Assembly: GCA_964480945.1 (NCBI GenBank)
Contig: CAYZRX010000012.1
Coordinates: 1-62,758, forward strand
Direction: 5' to 3'
DNA from: VGWB01 sp964480945
GTDB lineage: Bacteria > Bacteroidota > Ignavibacteria > UBA10030
Length of the DNA stretch: 62,758 bases
Positions 34,572 through 43,862 of the stretch are shown here, piece by piece. The notes under the pieces are model-generated. The model was not told where the DNA came from and did no database searches. It saw only the letters and a list, made by a program, of their open reading frames with translations. A program made the position numbers and the translations under genes. Within the stretch, counting starts at the first letter, position 1; the number at the start of each line of letters is the position of its first letter.

Positions 34572-35207
34572 ATGCCAAACCTTATTCTACTTCGTCACGG
34601 CGAATCACAATGGAATCTCGAAAACCGTTTCACCGGCTGGACGGATGTTCCGCTCTCTCCGAAAGGCGAGCAGGAGGCGCATGAAGCAGGGGAGAAGCTG
34701 AAATCCTACAAATTCGACAAGGCTTTTACGTCCATCCTCAAGCGTGCGATCGACACGCTGACCATCGTTCTGAAGATCATAGGCCAGGAGAGCATCCCGA
34801 TCGAATACGACAAGGCGCTGAACGAGCGGCATTATGGGGCGCTGCAGGGGTTGAACAAAGCCGAAACGGCCAAGAAGTATGGGGACAAGCAGGTGAAGCT
34901 CTGGCGCCGAAGTTATGACGTGGCTCCGCCGAAGGATGTTACGGAGCTCAATCCGCTCGGCATGAGCGAGAGTCTAAAGGACACCGCCGCGCGGACGCTC
35001 CCATACTTCGAGTCGAAGATCATCCCCGAGATCGAGGCGGGGAAGCACATCCTGGTCTCTGCTCACGGCAACAGCCTTCGCTCGATCGTGATGAAGCTCG
35101 ACAACCTCACGAAGCAGCAAGTGATCGAGCTCAATATCCCGACGGGCGTGCCGCTGCTGTACGTCTACGACACGGCGGGGAACATCCTCGAGCACCGGTA
35201 CCTGTAG
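34572..35207 (+). CDS. gpmA: 2,3-bisphosphoglycerate-dependent phosphoglycerate mutase
   Basis: 211 residues. The phosphohistidine motif is LILLRHGESQWNLENRFTGW; ALNERHYGALQGLNK and the second histidine in VSAHGNSLRS complete the active site. It interconverts 3- and 2-phosphoglycerate in glycolysis. It is somewhat shorter than the 230-250-residue enterobacterial enzyme, lacking part of the C-terminal tail. No good ribosome site is visible in the repeat tract upstream. A terminator follows. Confidence 0.94.
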   Translation: MPNLILLRHGESQWNLENRFTGWTDVPLSPKGEQEAHEAGEKLKSYKFDKAFTSILKRAIDTLTIVLKIIGQESIPIEYDKALNERHYGALQGLNKAETAKKYGDKQVKLWRRSYDVAPPKDVTELNPLGMSESLKDTAARTLPYFESKIIPEIEAGKHILVSAHGNSLRSIVMKLDNLTKQQVIELNIPTGVPLLYVYDTAGNILEHRYL

Positions 35208-35228
35208 TCAGATTCTTCCAGTCTGGAG

Positions 35229-35263
35229 AAGGCACGGTCCCTCCGAGGGGCGTGCCTTTTTTT
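35229..35263 (+). terminator. Terminator of gpmA (family B)
   Basis: AAGGCACG..CCCT pairs with AGGG.CGTGCCTT, followed by seven T. The AAGGCACG arm recurs in the terminator at 38449. Confidence 0.85.
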
Positions 35264-35280
35264 CTGATCCGCACCCTGCG

Positions 35281-36297
35281 TGGGGGCAGCTGGTCATAAA
35301 ACTGACAGCGAAGCAGGAGGTCATCTGGGCTAAGGTTGACACCAGCGGGACCAATCCAGCGTTGCCTCCGGTCGTCATTCCGGTATTGAAGAAACGGATG
35401 GCCCGAACGCAACAGTACGTCGAGGACATCGGTGTGGCGAGAGTGGTGGTGAAGAAGCAGCAGCAGTGCAAGGAGCCAATCGTACAATGCTCAAGCGATC
35501 ATACGGGACCTCAATCGTTCAATCGGTCAAGCATAGAAGCATACCAGCAGGGTCAACGCTTTACCTGGACAGACGCCAACGGAGAAACACAGAGCGTCGA
35601 TGTGGATGGATGTGATTACGTTCCACCAGGGGAAAGTGCTGATCTGCCGAACAGATTAGGCGTGACGTTCGTGATGCCTGCTGTCAACCCCAACCGCAAA
35701 GAGAAAACGTACGTTCCGCTGAGTGATGTAAGAACGACGGTGTGTCTCGATCTGAGTGACGAGAGCAATCCCAAATGGACCTATCAGTTCGACAATATCA
35801 GGGTACCCATATTTACTTTGGTCTGCGCTCGCCCTTCATATCATGAAATGGGAAGAGACGAAAACGAATGGACCCAGACAATATCAGATTCTGTTATTTA
35901 TGTGAAAGCTTTAGCTGCGATGAGGTGGTGGGTCCAGGGGAGCTATGTCCACGGAGTTCCCCCGCCGAATATGTTCACATTCAGGAGCATGATCAGAGCG
36001 CATGAAGATGTCCATCTCGGGGATTTCTCGAACAAAATGGAAGAAACGTTCAACGAGGCGTTTAGAGAGATCTTTCACGATCGGTTTTCTCAAAAGGAGT
36101 ACCCCTGCCCCGAAGATGTATTGGCATTTGGCAGAGTCACTCCCGTCAAAAACAGACTTGCAGACGCGTTTATGAGTGCTGCGAGAGCGAAGGTCCGCTC
36201 AGAAGTGGATACAGACAACGCGGCGCGGAACGAAAGAGAAAAGATTCTGAAGAGATTTGAAGCCTGGGCAAAAAAGCAAAGTTGGTATCCAAAATAG
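35281..36297 (+). pseudogene. 5'-truncated protein with HExxH (HEDVH) domain
   Basis: The frame gives coherent protein-like sequence from about 35275 (PAWGQLVIKLTAKQEVIWAK) but has no start codon there; it is open back through the gpmA terminator. The first usable start is TTG 35362, giving 311 residues. The C-terminal half has RAHEDVHLGDF (codons 36001-36015 encode HEDVH), an exact HExxH zinc site. The most likely case is the C-terminal part of a larger exported protein whose 5' end was deleted beside gpmA. Translation from TTG 35362 cannot be excluded. Confidence 0.5.
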
Positions 36298-36318
36298 TAC
36301 GAGCCAGAGGAGAACACA

Positions 36319-37599
36319 ATGGGTAGAATATTGCTGGTGACTTGCCTGCTCGGTTTGATAATGAACAGCCAAATGTCGGCACAGTCATTTTGGAAGCTTG
36401 ATCTCCCGCTCGGTCTTTTTCCTGCGATGAAGAGCGATACAAGCGCCGCGGGCCTCTTAGCGTGGATGCAAGAGGAGCCAGATTCCTATCTTCCCGTCTT
36501 GTTCTTGGCGTATTACCACGGTGAGACCGAAAAGGGGCTGTTGCTTTCGAAATGTCGCGCGTATCATGTGGACACGCTGAGCTCCTCTTTTTCCTGGTCG
36601 GCTTACTTCATCTACCAGTACGTGAGAGGGTACCTTGGCGACCCGGGTGCTCTAGCCGCAATGGACACCGTGATCCGATATTCAAATCGTGAGTTCGACA
36701 AGTTCGAAGCGGTGCGATGCCTAGCTGAGAATGGCAAACTGGACTACTTCGATTTCTTGCAGGATGTGATGAAGCAGCCGAAATTCCGATACATGCTAAT
36801 GGATGCACTAGTGCTGTATGGGAAGGATCCGACATTCTCCTCTAGAGTCAAGTCGATCTTGCAAGGGCTGATCGAGGACCCAGACGAAACTGAAGCTGAG
36901 CGCTCGGTAGCCGCATCAAGGCTTGCAGACATAGATAAACCGTTTGCAGCAGACCTGTTGAATAATCTGTTCCGTTCGACCTCTGGAGAGCTTCGACACG
37001 ACTATTTCCAGGACTTGTCAAGACTTGATCCAGATGGTGCGGCCGCGCGAGCTGAGTATGCGATTCCCCGAGAACCAGATGAGTTTCTTCGAAGTGAGTA
37101 CGTTCCTGTTTACATCGATAGCGTCTACTCGAGAAGCTTTCTGCAGCCGAGCTTTTTGAAATTCATCCAAGACTGGATCAGAACTGAACCTCGTACATCA
37201 TCTGTTCACCTGGCCGGTACCATTCTCTTGGATCGGTTTGTTCCATTGGGGCCTTCTTTTTCGACACCGGTCTCGACTATTCTTGATAGTCTTGTTTCCT
37301 ACAAGCATCAAATCGCGTCCTATGCTTGGCTTGCCGACGAGAACTTCGTCAACGAGCTGGACAACGGCCTGGAGAATGCAAGGAAGCACTTAGCAAAGGG
37401 CGACTCGGTCAATGCCTACAAAGAGGTCCAGAAATTCCAGGAGAAGATCCAGAAGGAGTATGACAAGACTCAGGAGAACGAGAAGAAAAATAAGCCCCGG
37501 GACAAACGGTTTGTGACGGCGGAGGGCTACAAGTTCCTCTACTACAACGCGCAATACATCCTCGATCGGTTACCAGCGGAGAAGACGAAGAAGAAGTGA
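36319..37599 (+). CDS. Secreted helical-repeat protein, full-length paralogue of 1-965
   Basis: 426 residues; AGAGGAG upstream. The signal peptide is MGRILLVTCLLGLIMNSQMSA. The body is a chain of helices like HEAT repeats (LAAMDTVIRYSNREFDKFEA, LQDVMKQPKFRYMLMDALVL and others), followed by a C-terminal domain with KHQIASYAWLADENFVNELD, a Lys/Glu-rich coiled stretch and YYNAQYILDRLP. The C-terminal domain is conserved in the truncated gene at the window start. Function is unknown. It lies directly downstream of the HExxH remnant. Confidence 0.85.
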   Translation: MGRILLVTCLLGLIMNSQMSAQSFWKLDLPLGLFPAMKSDTSAAGLLAWMQEEPDSYLPVLFLAYYHGETEKGLLLSKCRAYHVDTLSSSFSWSAYFIYQYVRGYLGDPGALAAMDTVIRYSNREFDKFEAVRCLAENGKLDYFDFLQDVMKQPKFRYMLMDALVLYGKDPTFSSRVKSILQGLIEDPDETEAERSVAASRLADIDKPFAADLLNNLFRSTSGELRHDYFQDLSRLDPDGAAARAEYAIPREPDEFLRSEYVPVYIDSVYSRSFLQPSFLKFIQDWIRTEPRTSSVHLAGTILLDRFVPLGPSFSTPVSTILDSLVSYKHQIASYAWLADENFVNELDNGLENARKHLAKGDSVNAYKEVQKFQEKIQKEYDKTQENEKKNKPRDKRFVTAEGYKFLYYNAQYILDRLPAEKTKKK

Positions 37600-37686
37600 G
37601 CGCGCGGAACCGTCAGATTTTGTGCGATGTGAGACGTAGAATGCAAGAAGTGCGGTGTGGATCGACGTGAGAAAGGAGGACGGACA

Positions 37687-38337
37687 ATGAAACTTGCACT
37701 CCGAATCATTCTGATCCTGACGCTGGCTGGAGTGATGCAATCAGCCGTCGCCCAGACGGTGTACCGGTTGCCCTTTGCCTCCACAAGCAACGGCATCGAG
37801 CTCACGGTGGCGAATGTCTCGGGTCTCCTCCTGTCGGGAGTGACGGTCGAGGCAACCGGTCTCCCGAGCTGGCTCAAGTTTAAGGAGAGCAGGCAGAACC
37901 TTCCCGCGCTAAAGGCCGAGCAGGAAAGTCCAGTCCTCTTCTCGTTTTCGGTCGACAAGTCTGCTCCCGTGAACAAAGAGCAAACCATCGTGTTTAGTGT
38001 CAACTCGACAAGCGGACAAAGCTGGTCGAAGGAGATCAAGGTATCCGTCGCCCCTCCGGAGAAGTTCGAGCTGTACCAGAACTATCCGAATCCCTTCAAC
38101 CCGACGACCACAATCAGCTATCAGTTGCCCGCCGATAGCCGAGTGACTCTGAAGATCTTCAACATGCTGGGGCAGGAGGTGGCGACAGTCGTTGATGAGA
38201 GCCGGTTGGCGGGATACCACCAGGAAATCTGGGATGCTTCACGGTTTTCGACCGGCGTCTATGTTTACGCGTTGATGGCGACGGATGGCCAGGGCAATCG
38301 TCATGTCGACCGGAAGAAGATGCTCCTTCTGAAGTAG
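37687..38337 (+). CDS. Secreted protein with type IX secretion C-terminal sorting domain
   Basis: 216 residues; AAAGGAGG upstream. The signal peptide ends at SAVAQ. Residues about 22-125 form a beta domain with no known motif. Residues about 130-216 are a T9SS type A sorting domain: YQNYPNPFNPTTTISYQLP, VTLKIFNMLGQEVATVV, GYHQEIWDASRFSTGVYVY and terminal KKMLLLK. The cargo should be exported by the Por system and anchored or released at the surface. The cargo domain is small, so it may be an adhesive or structural protein. Confidence 0.92.
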   Translation: MKLALRIILILTLAGVMQSAVAQTVYRLPFASTSNGIELTVANVSGLLLSGVTVEATGLPSWLKFKESRQNLPALKAEQESPVLFSFSVDKSAPVNKEQTIVFSVNSTSGQSWSKEIKVSVAPPEKFELYQNYPNPFNPTTTISYQLPADSRVTLKIFNMLGQEVATVVDESRLAGYHQEIWDASRFSTGVYVYALMATDGQGNRHVDRKKMLLLK

Positions 38338-38448
38338 CAGAGTCCAGGTCGAAGATTGCATCGCCTTCTTGGTTCCTTTCCCGTTGTGGCGAAGCTTTGG
38401 TGCGCTGTCCTTCGAACGACGCTGTCTCACGAACCTGTGTAACAAACT

Positions 38449-38484
38449 AAAAGGCACGACCCCTCTCGAAGTCGTGCCTTTTCT
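38449..38484. terminator. Bidirectional terminator (family B)
   Basis: AAAAGGCACGAC (38449-38460) pairs with GTCGTGCCTTTT (38471-38482). It lies between the T9SS cargo gene and the converging desaturase. Confidence 0.85.
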
Positions 38485-38508
38485 TCCTCTCGCCTCTTCC
38501 CACCAACT

Positions 38509-39546
38509 TTACAGACAAATCTCCTCTCGCAAATGGTTCGGGATCACCCGCGATCCGGCCACCACCCCGCCCTTCAACGCTTTCGCGACGTCCCACAGGA
38601 ACATAACGTACGACGAATAGACGGACGATCCGGCGCGCCGGTAGTCATCTGCCAGCAGCCGGTGAAGCTTCGGCAGATTGTACCACGGAACCCCGGGATA
38701 GAGATGGTGCTCAAGGTGATAGTTGATGTTGCACATCATGAATGAAACGACCGGGTGCGTCGTCACGGTCCGGGTATCCGTAAACTCGTTCCCTCCGGTG
38801 GTCATCCCGTGCTCCGCGATACCGCGGAGGTTGGCGACCTGTCCTGCCACGACGAGGGGAAACAACCACGCCTTGAGCATCACCCTCGCAGGCAAAAGCC
38901 ACCAGGCCCCGATCGCAAGAGCGGCCATGGCGAGCCATTCCAGGATTACTCCGATCCGCTCCTTGCGAGTGCCCTTCTTGATGGCATTCAACGGGACCAT
39001 CACGAGATAGAGATAGACGCCAAAGATGAAAACAAAGATATAGACGATCCGCAAGAGCAGCGGATTCTTGCTGACATTTTCGATGTCATCCGGATCCTGT
39101 TCCGAATGGAGATACTTGTGATGCAAGGGGTGCACGATCCTGTAGCCGGCCGCTGAGAACAGGACAGGAAGCCCGCAGAGGAACTCGAGCCACCGGTCGG
39201 TCTTCGGATTGCGCGTGAGCAAATTATGGCAGGATTCATGCCCCAGAACGGAAAGCGTGCTGAGCGAGAATCCGGCCAGGAAATAGCAGAGAAGGTCGAC
39301 GATCAGCAGGTGGCTCTGCACCGCCAGCCAGCCCGCGCCAAGCCAAATTCCGTAGTGCAGCACGATGACCGCGTTCCAGCGCTTGTCGAGAACGTGGAGC
39401 CTGCGGATTGCCTCTTTCTTCTCCGCGCTGAGATCCTTGCGGGTGACTCGCGCGGCGGTGTTCCCGTTGTCACAAAAGTAGATCTCGCCTTGCTCGGCAA
39501 CTGAGGTTTCAGTCGATGTCGAATTCTGCACAAGTTGATAGCTCAC
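38509..39546 (-). CDS. Membrane fatty acid desaturase
   Basis: 345 residues from GTG 39546, which has GGAGGT five bases upstream; GTG 39558 is an alternative. The three histidine boxes are HESCH, HHKYLH and HLEHH, with four hydrophobic segments arranged as in acyl-lipid desaturases. It is a di-iron enzyme that inserts a double bond into membrane lipid acyl chains using oxygen, so the organism is at least oxygen-tolerant. No electron donor gene is adjacent. Confidence 0.92.
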   Translation of the reverse strand: MSYQLVQNSTSTETSVAEQGEIYFCDNGNTAARVTRKDLSAEKKEAIRRLHVLDKRWNAVIVLHYGIWLGAGWLAVQSHLLIVDLLCYFLAGFSLSTLSVLGHESCHNLLTRNPKTDRWLEFLCGLPVLFSAAGYRIVHPLHHKYLHSEQDPDDIENVSKNPLLLRIVYIFVFIFGVYLYLVMVPLNAIKKGTRKERIGVILEWLAMAALAIGAWWLLPARVMLKAWLFPLVVAGQVANLRGIAEHGMTTGGNEFTDTRTVTTHPVVSFMMCNINYHLEHHLYPGVPWYNLPKLHRLLADDYRRAGSSVYSSYVMFLWDVAKALKGGVVAGSRVIPNHLREEICL

Positions 39547-39878
39547 GTACACCTCCACCGCACATTGGCGTTCGATGTTTCAGCTCTCTCCATCGAATAA
39601 CACACGAGCAGGGAAATAAGTTCACGCGGCGCGGCGGGCGCTCAGGCGATGCGGTTCAAGATGCCAACGCGCTGAGGAATCAACTGTTTGCGGGATGAAC
39701 GCGGGCAGGCTGAAAAGCAGGCACGAATCCCCCAAAGGGGTTCTTCGGAGAAAGGGCAGGTCCGGACTCTCCGCCGGCCGGATCCTTCGCCCGGTCGACA
39801 AATGGCTCGTTACGAAAGCCTGCACAGAACTCTGTTTTGACCTGGGATCGCAACCTTAGAAAAAAGGTGCTGAGACGG
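39547..39878. other. Intergenic region, no gene seen
   Basis: 332 bp between the desaturase start and the tatA stop. Short palindromes occur (CCCCCAAAGGGG, CCGCCGGCCGG), but no frame looks coding. Confidence 0.5.
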
Positions 39879-40121
39879 CTATCCTTTCGGCGTGGAAGAT
39901 TTTTCAGTGTCGGACGGGATCTGGGTGGCGGAATCTATTTCCTTCTTTACCTGCTTGATTTCGCCCTGGGCGGTATTCTGGACATCTCTCATCGCTTTCC
40001 GGAATTCACTGATACCTTGACCCATTCCTTTGGCGATCTCGGGGATCTTCTTCGCTCCAAAGAAAATCAGAATGAAGAGGATAATAAGCAGCAGCTCTGG
40101 TATGCCAATGTTTTCGAACAT
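39879..40121 (-). CDS. tatA: Sec-independent translocase subunit TatA/TatE
   Basis: 80 residues; GAGAGGAGAG precedes the ATG. One N-terminal helix (ELLLIILFILIFFGAKKIPE) containing the conserved FGxKKxPE hinge is followed by an amphipathic helix and a charged tail. It oligomerises to form the path for folded proteins with twin-arginine signals. It is monocistronic, with tatC not adjacent. Confidence 0.93.
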   Translation of the reverse strand: MFENIGIPELLLIILFILIFFGAKKIPEIAKGMGQGISEFRKAMRDVQNTAQGEIKQVKKEIDSATQIPSDTEKSSTPKG

Positions 40122-40161
40122 CGTGGTGCTCTCCTCTCGGGAAAATCTACACTATACAAAC

Positions 40162-40190
40162 AATATAAGCAGCGGGAAAAATCCTTCCAA
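40162..40190 (-). promoter_or_regulatory. Promoter of tatA
   Basis: On the minus strand: TTGGAA (40190-40185), 17 bp, TATATT (40167-40162), 40 bp before the ATG. Confidence 0.65.
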
Positions 40191-41110
40191 ATTTCTCTGG
40201 AGTGGCCGGCCTGCTCGACCCTCTGCCATCACGGCCCGATGCCTGAAAGACGTGCAGAAATGAAGTCGGTTCTTCCGTATTCCCCTTTCTCCTCCTATTC
40301 CCCCCGACCGCTCGGAACAAGTTAAGCCGCAACGAGTTGCGGTGTCTGTGAGATCGTGGGATCAATGCCCTTCTCCTACATTCTTAAGATTGCCTCACTG
40401 TGTCCGGGAGTGCGTGCAGGTCTCTCCGCCGCTGACGCTTTCGGCGAAGATGACGAAAAATTCATCTTTGCGGTGCCGAAGTCCCCTCAACTTCGACGAA
40501 GCGCCGATGACGGTGGCAGCCCCTAACAGTATTTCCGACACTTTCTTATCTTAGGGGTGGCTTCTGCCACGCTTCTCTTGCCGAGCCTCTCCAGTTTCAA
40601 GGCCAACGAGATACGGCTACTCTTGAGGCACAATGGCAAACCTCACGCCTTGGACCGTGCGGCGAGAATGATCCCTGAGTCAGTGCCGACGGGGTTATCG
40701 TCCAGTGAGAGTTACAAATGTGTGAAGGTTGGCAGAGACGCGAAGGCGCTGTGATCCCGCAATGCGCTCAAATGGCTTTACTGAGCCCGTCGAAATCGAT
40801 GGGGGTGCGGAGTGGACGGATCTATTGTGCGTTTGATTTCGCTGCAAGTGCTCGCTGCTGGAAGGTAGATGTCGCTCTCAGCAGCGAAATCGCGGCGAGT
40901 GGGGGACGGCCCCATCACGGGGAGTTCGATTTCGACAGAGATTTNNNNNNNNNNNNNNNNNNNNNNNNNNNNNNNNNNNNNNNNNNNNNNNNNNNNNNNN
41001 NNNNNNNNNNNNNNNNNNNNNNNNNNNNNNNNNNNNNNNNNNNNCTTTCTCGGAAAGAAAGTAAAAGGAAAATCACTCTAGAAGTGCGAGAAGACGGTCA
41101 GGATCTCCAT
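40191..41110. other. Non-coding stretch with assembly gap
   Basis: No coding frame with protein-like composition is seen on either strand. The 100 N at 40945-41044 mark a scaffold join. An upstream gene end or the fucosidase promoter may be hidden in it. Short palindromes such as GGGGGACGGCCCC occur next to the gap. Confidence 0.45.
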
Positions 41111-42664
41111 ATGCATGAGTCTTTTCAGAAAAACACTCTCTTTCTCACGCTGGCGGGTCTCATGCTGTTCGCGTTGCACGCACCTGGCCAGGAAGCGAAG
41201 AACTACGCGCTCATCAAGCCGGGCGAGCCGATCGAGGCCATCGTCCGGCAGGCCGCCAATGTCGTCCCCTCTCCGAGACAGCTCGCCTGGCAGGAGAGGG
41301 AATTCATTGCCTTTTCGCATTTCGGGATCAACACGTTCACGGATAGGGAATGGGGGGATGGAACGGAAGATCCGTCATCCTTCAATCCGACCGACTTCGA
41401 TGCGCGGCAGTGGGTGAAGGTGATTAAAGCCGCGGGGATGAAGCTGCTGATACTCACCGCGAAGCACCACGACGGTTTCTGCCTCTGGCCCTCCAAGTAT
41501 ACCGAGCATAGCGTGAAGAACAGCCCCTGGCGGAATGGGAAGGGAGATGTCGTCAAAGAGGTCGCTCAAGCCTGCCGGGAATTCGGCATCAAGTTCGGCG
41601 TGTATCTCTCCCCCTGGGATCGGCACGAACCCACCTACGGGGATTCTCCCGTCTACAACGAGCACTTCCGGAACCAGCTTCGGGAGCTTCTCACAAACTA
41701 CGGAGAGATCGCGGAAGTCTGGTTCGACGGAGCATGCGGTGAGGGCCCCAATGGGAAAAAGCAGGTGTACGACTGGCAATCATACTACAGGGTGATCCGC
41801 GAGCTGCAGCCGCACGCTGTCATCGCGATCATGGGACCGGATGTCCGTTGGGTCGGGACGGAATCGGGTTACGGCAGAGAGACGGAGTGGAGCGTGATCC
41901 CCATCGTCCTGCAGAACCCGGATGCGATCGCCGCGGCTTCCAAGCAGAATCCGATCGATGCAGCGTTTTTCCCAAGGGATCTGACGGATGAAGACCTGGG
42001 AAGCAGACAGAAGATCAAGAACGCCACGGCGCTCGTCTGGTATCCTGCTGAGACCGACGTCTCCATCCGGCCGGGCTGGTTTTATCACGAGAGCCAGGAC
42101 GGCCAGGTGAAATCGCCGGAGCAGTTGGTCGATATCTGCTACAGCTCCGTCGGAAGAAATTCCGTTCTCCTCCTCAATATTCCGCCGGACAAGCAGGGTC
42201 AAATCAACGAGGCCGACGTCAAGAGCTTGATGGGGATGCGCGCGATCCTCGACCGGACGTTCAGGACGAATCTCGTCGAAGGAGCCCGGGTCAAAGCTTC
42301 AAACGAGGAGGCAGGGCATGAGGCCGCGCTCGTCGTTGACAGAAGCGCGACGACATTCTGGACGACCGACGACGGCGTAGAATCGGCAGTCCTCGAGTTT
42401 GACTTTCCGGAAGACCGGACGTTTGATCGGGCGATGCTGCAGGAGGACATCAGGGTTGGCCAGCGGGTGGAGGCCTTTCGGCTCGAGGCGCGGGATGGCA
42501 AAGGGTGGAAGGAATTCACGAAGGGGACGACCATCGGCTACAAGCGACTTCTCCGGTTCCCGGCCGTGACGGCAAAGAGGGTGCGGCTTACCATAGACGC
42601 GTCGCGCACAAGTCCGACGCTCTCTTCGTTCGGTCTTTTCAAGTCCCCGCCAGGTTCCAGATAG
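41111..42664 (+). CDS. Secreted alpha-L-fucosidase, GH29
   Basis: 517 residues from ATG 41111, with a signal peptide (FLTLAGLMLFALHAPGQ). The GH29 barrel has FSHFGINTFTDREWGDG, LLILTAKHHDGFCLWPSKYT and VWFDGACGEG, where D206 is the expected catalytic nucleophile. Residues from about 385 form an F5/8-type carbohydrate-binding domain (VDRSATTFWTTDDG, ending VRLTIDASRTSPTLSSFGLF). It removes L-fucose from glycans in the periplasm or outside. The mutarotase gene follows 15 bp later. Confidence 0.93.
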   Translation: MHESFQKNTLFLTLAGLMLFALHAPGQEAKNYALIKPGEPIEAIVRQAANVVPSPRQLAWQEREFIAFSHFGINTFTDREWGDGTEDPSSFNPTDFDARQWVKVIKAAGMKLLILTAKHHDGFCLWPSKYTEHSVKNSPWRNGKGDVVKEVAQACREFGIKFGVYLSPWDRHEPTYGDSPVYNEHFRNQLRELLTNYGEIAEVWFDGACGEGPNGKKQVYDWQSYYRVIRELQPHAVIAIMGPDVRWVGTESGYGRETEWSVIPIVLQNPDAIAAASKQNPIDAAFFPRDLTDEDLGSRQKIKNATALVWYPAETDVSIRPGWFYHESQDGQVKSPEQLVDICYSSVGRNSVLLLNIPPDKQGQINEADVKSLMGMRAILDRTFRTNLVEGARVKASNEEAGHEAALVVDRSATTFWTTDDGVESAVLEFDFPEDRTFDRAMLQEDIRVGQRVEAFRLEARDGKGWKEFTKGTTIGYKRLLRFPAVTAKRVRLTIDASRTSPTLSSFGLFKSPPGSR

Positions 42665-42679
42665 AGAGGAGAAAGTGAG

Positions 42680-43042
42680 ATGAACCAAGCATCAGGAGGA
42701 GGCATCCCGCGCTACGGCAGCGTCATTGGATTGCGGGATGAGAAGCTGGAGGAGTACAAGCGGCTCCACGCCGCCGTCTGGCCCGAGGTGGCTCGGATGA
42801 TCCGCGGATGCAACATCCGGAACTACTCGATCTTTCTGCACAAGCTCGATGATGGCACGTACTACCTCTTCAGCTATTTTGAGTACGTCGGGAGGGATTT
42901 CAAATCCGACATGGCGAAGATGGCCGCCGATCCCGACACTCAGCGCTGGTGGAAGCTGACCGATCCTTGCCAGCGCCCGCTTTCGAATCGCAAAGAAGGC
43001 GAACGGTGGGCCTCGATGGAAGAGGTTTTTCATCAGGACTAG
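42680..43042 (+). CDS. L-rhamnose mutarotase family protein (possible L-fucose mutarotase)
   Basis: 120 residues; AGAGGAGAAAG upstream. It matches the PF05336-type dimeric alpha-beta barrel: EEYKRLHAAVWPEVARMI with the catalytic histidine in LHAAVWPEV, NYSIFLHKLDDGTYYLFSYFEY, and WWKLTDPCQRPL. The family interconverts alpha and beta anomers of rhamnose, and some members act on fucose. The pairing with an alpha-L-fucosidase makes fucose the likelier substrate here, which is inference. Confidence 0.88.
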   Translation: MNQASGGGIPRYGSVIGLRDEKLEEYKRLHAAVWPEVARMIRGCNIRNYSIFLHKLDDGTYYLFSYFEYVGRDFKSDMAKMAADPDTQRWWKLTDPCQRPLSNRKEGERWASMEEVFHQD

Positions 43043-43400
43043 CTGAGCTTCGCAAGACGGGCAACAAGTAGTCGATCGCGTTCTCGCGACGCTTCTCTAT
43101 CCGATGGCTATCCTGGCCGGTCTCGCGCGGGCCTTCCCAGAAGTTGAAAAAAGACTTTGGCGCTCTTATTGAATCTGAGAAATCTAAGAGGATATGCGGG
43201 AAAACGCTTGTTTCTTTCGCCTCCGTTTGCTATACTCGGTCGGATTATTCAGTCCGTCGACCGTTCCCCAGGTCTGGCATCTGTGTTGCTAGGAAAGTAA
43301 AGGTCGGATCTTGAGGAGACATTGGGGGTTTTTTGACTGAATTTCGAGTGTTGATCTGGAAGTAACGATTTCAATACCTTAACAGAGAGGAGAGAACTGA
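43043..43400. other. 358-bp spacer with long 5' leader of the ferredoxin gene
   Basis: No gene seen. The promoter at 43208-43236 implies a leader of about 155 nt, with no strong hairpin in it except the T-run at 43329-43335. Confidence 0.5.
43208..43236 (+). promoter_or_regulatory. Promoter of the ferredoxin gene
   Basis: TTGTTT (43208-43213), 17 bp, TATACT (43231-43236). Confidence 0.6.
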
Positions 43401-43739
43401 ATGGCGACGTTTATAACTGAAGAGTGCATCAACTGTGGTGCGTGTGAGCCTGAGTGCCCGAATACGGCTATCTATGCGGGCGGTGCCCAGTGGGAGCTGA
43501 ATGGGGAGATGCACGATGCGATCTCTAACGACCTGTACTATATTGTCCCGGAGAAATGCACGGAGTGCGTGGGACATTTCGAGAAGGAACAGTGCGCAGC
43601 GGTGTGCCCCGTCGATTGCTGTGTCCCGGATCCGAATCACCCAGAAACAGAGGACGTTCTCTACGAGCGAGCCAAGAAGCTCCACCCGGAGAAAACATTC
43701 GCGGAGCTCAGCCCGGCGACATCACGCTTCCGCAAGTAA
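43401..43739 (+). CDS. Ferredoxin, 2[4Fe-4S], YfhL-like
   Basis: 112 residues; AGAGAGGAGAG upstream. First cluster motif CINCGACEPECPN (CX2CX2CX3CP). The second, CTECVGHFEKEQCAAVCPVDC, has the eight-residue insertion between the second and third cysteine that is typical of Alvin-type/YfhL ferredoxins. It is a small soluble electron carrier, monocistronic with a long leader. Confidence 0.94.
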   Translation: MATFITEECINCGACEPECPNTAIYAGGAQWELNGEMHDAISNDLYYIVPEKCTECVGHFEKEQCAAVCPVDCCVPDPNHPETEDVLYERAKKLHPEKTFAELSPATSRFRK

Positions 43740-43862
43740 CCCTCTTTCATCATAGACTCACGAGGTCGGCGTCCGACCCATCACGCAGAAACGTGTTGAT
43801 GGAATTCGAGACCCGACCTTCTTGTTTCTATAGAAAAGCTCACCAAATCGAACCCTGACCCC

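Noticed and set aside
40350..40944. Possible gene between tatA and the fucosidase
   Set aside because: Open frames on both strands are short or run through the N gap and lack start signals and family motifs.
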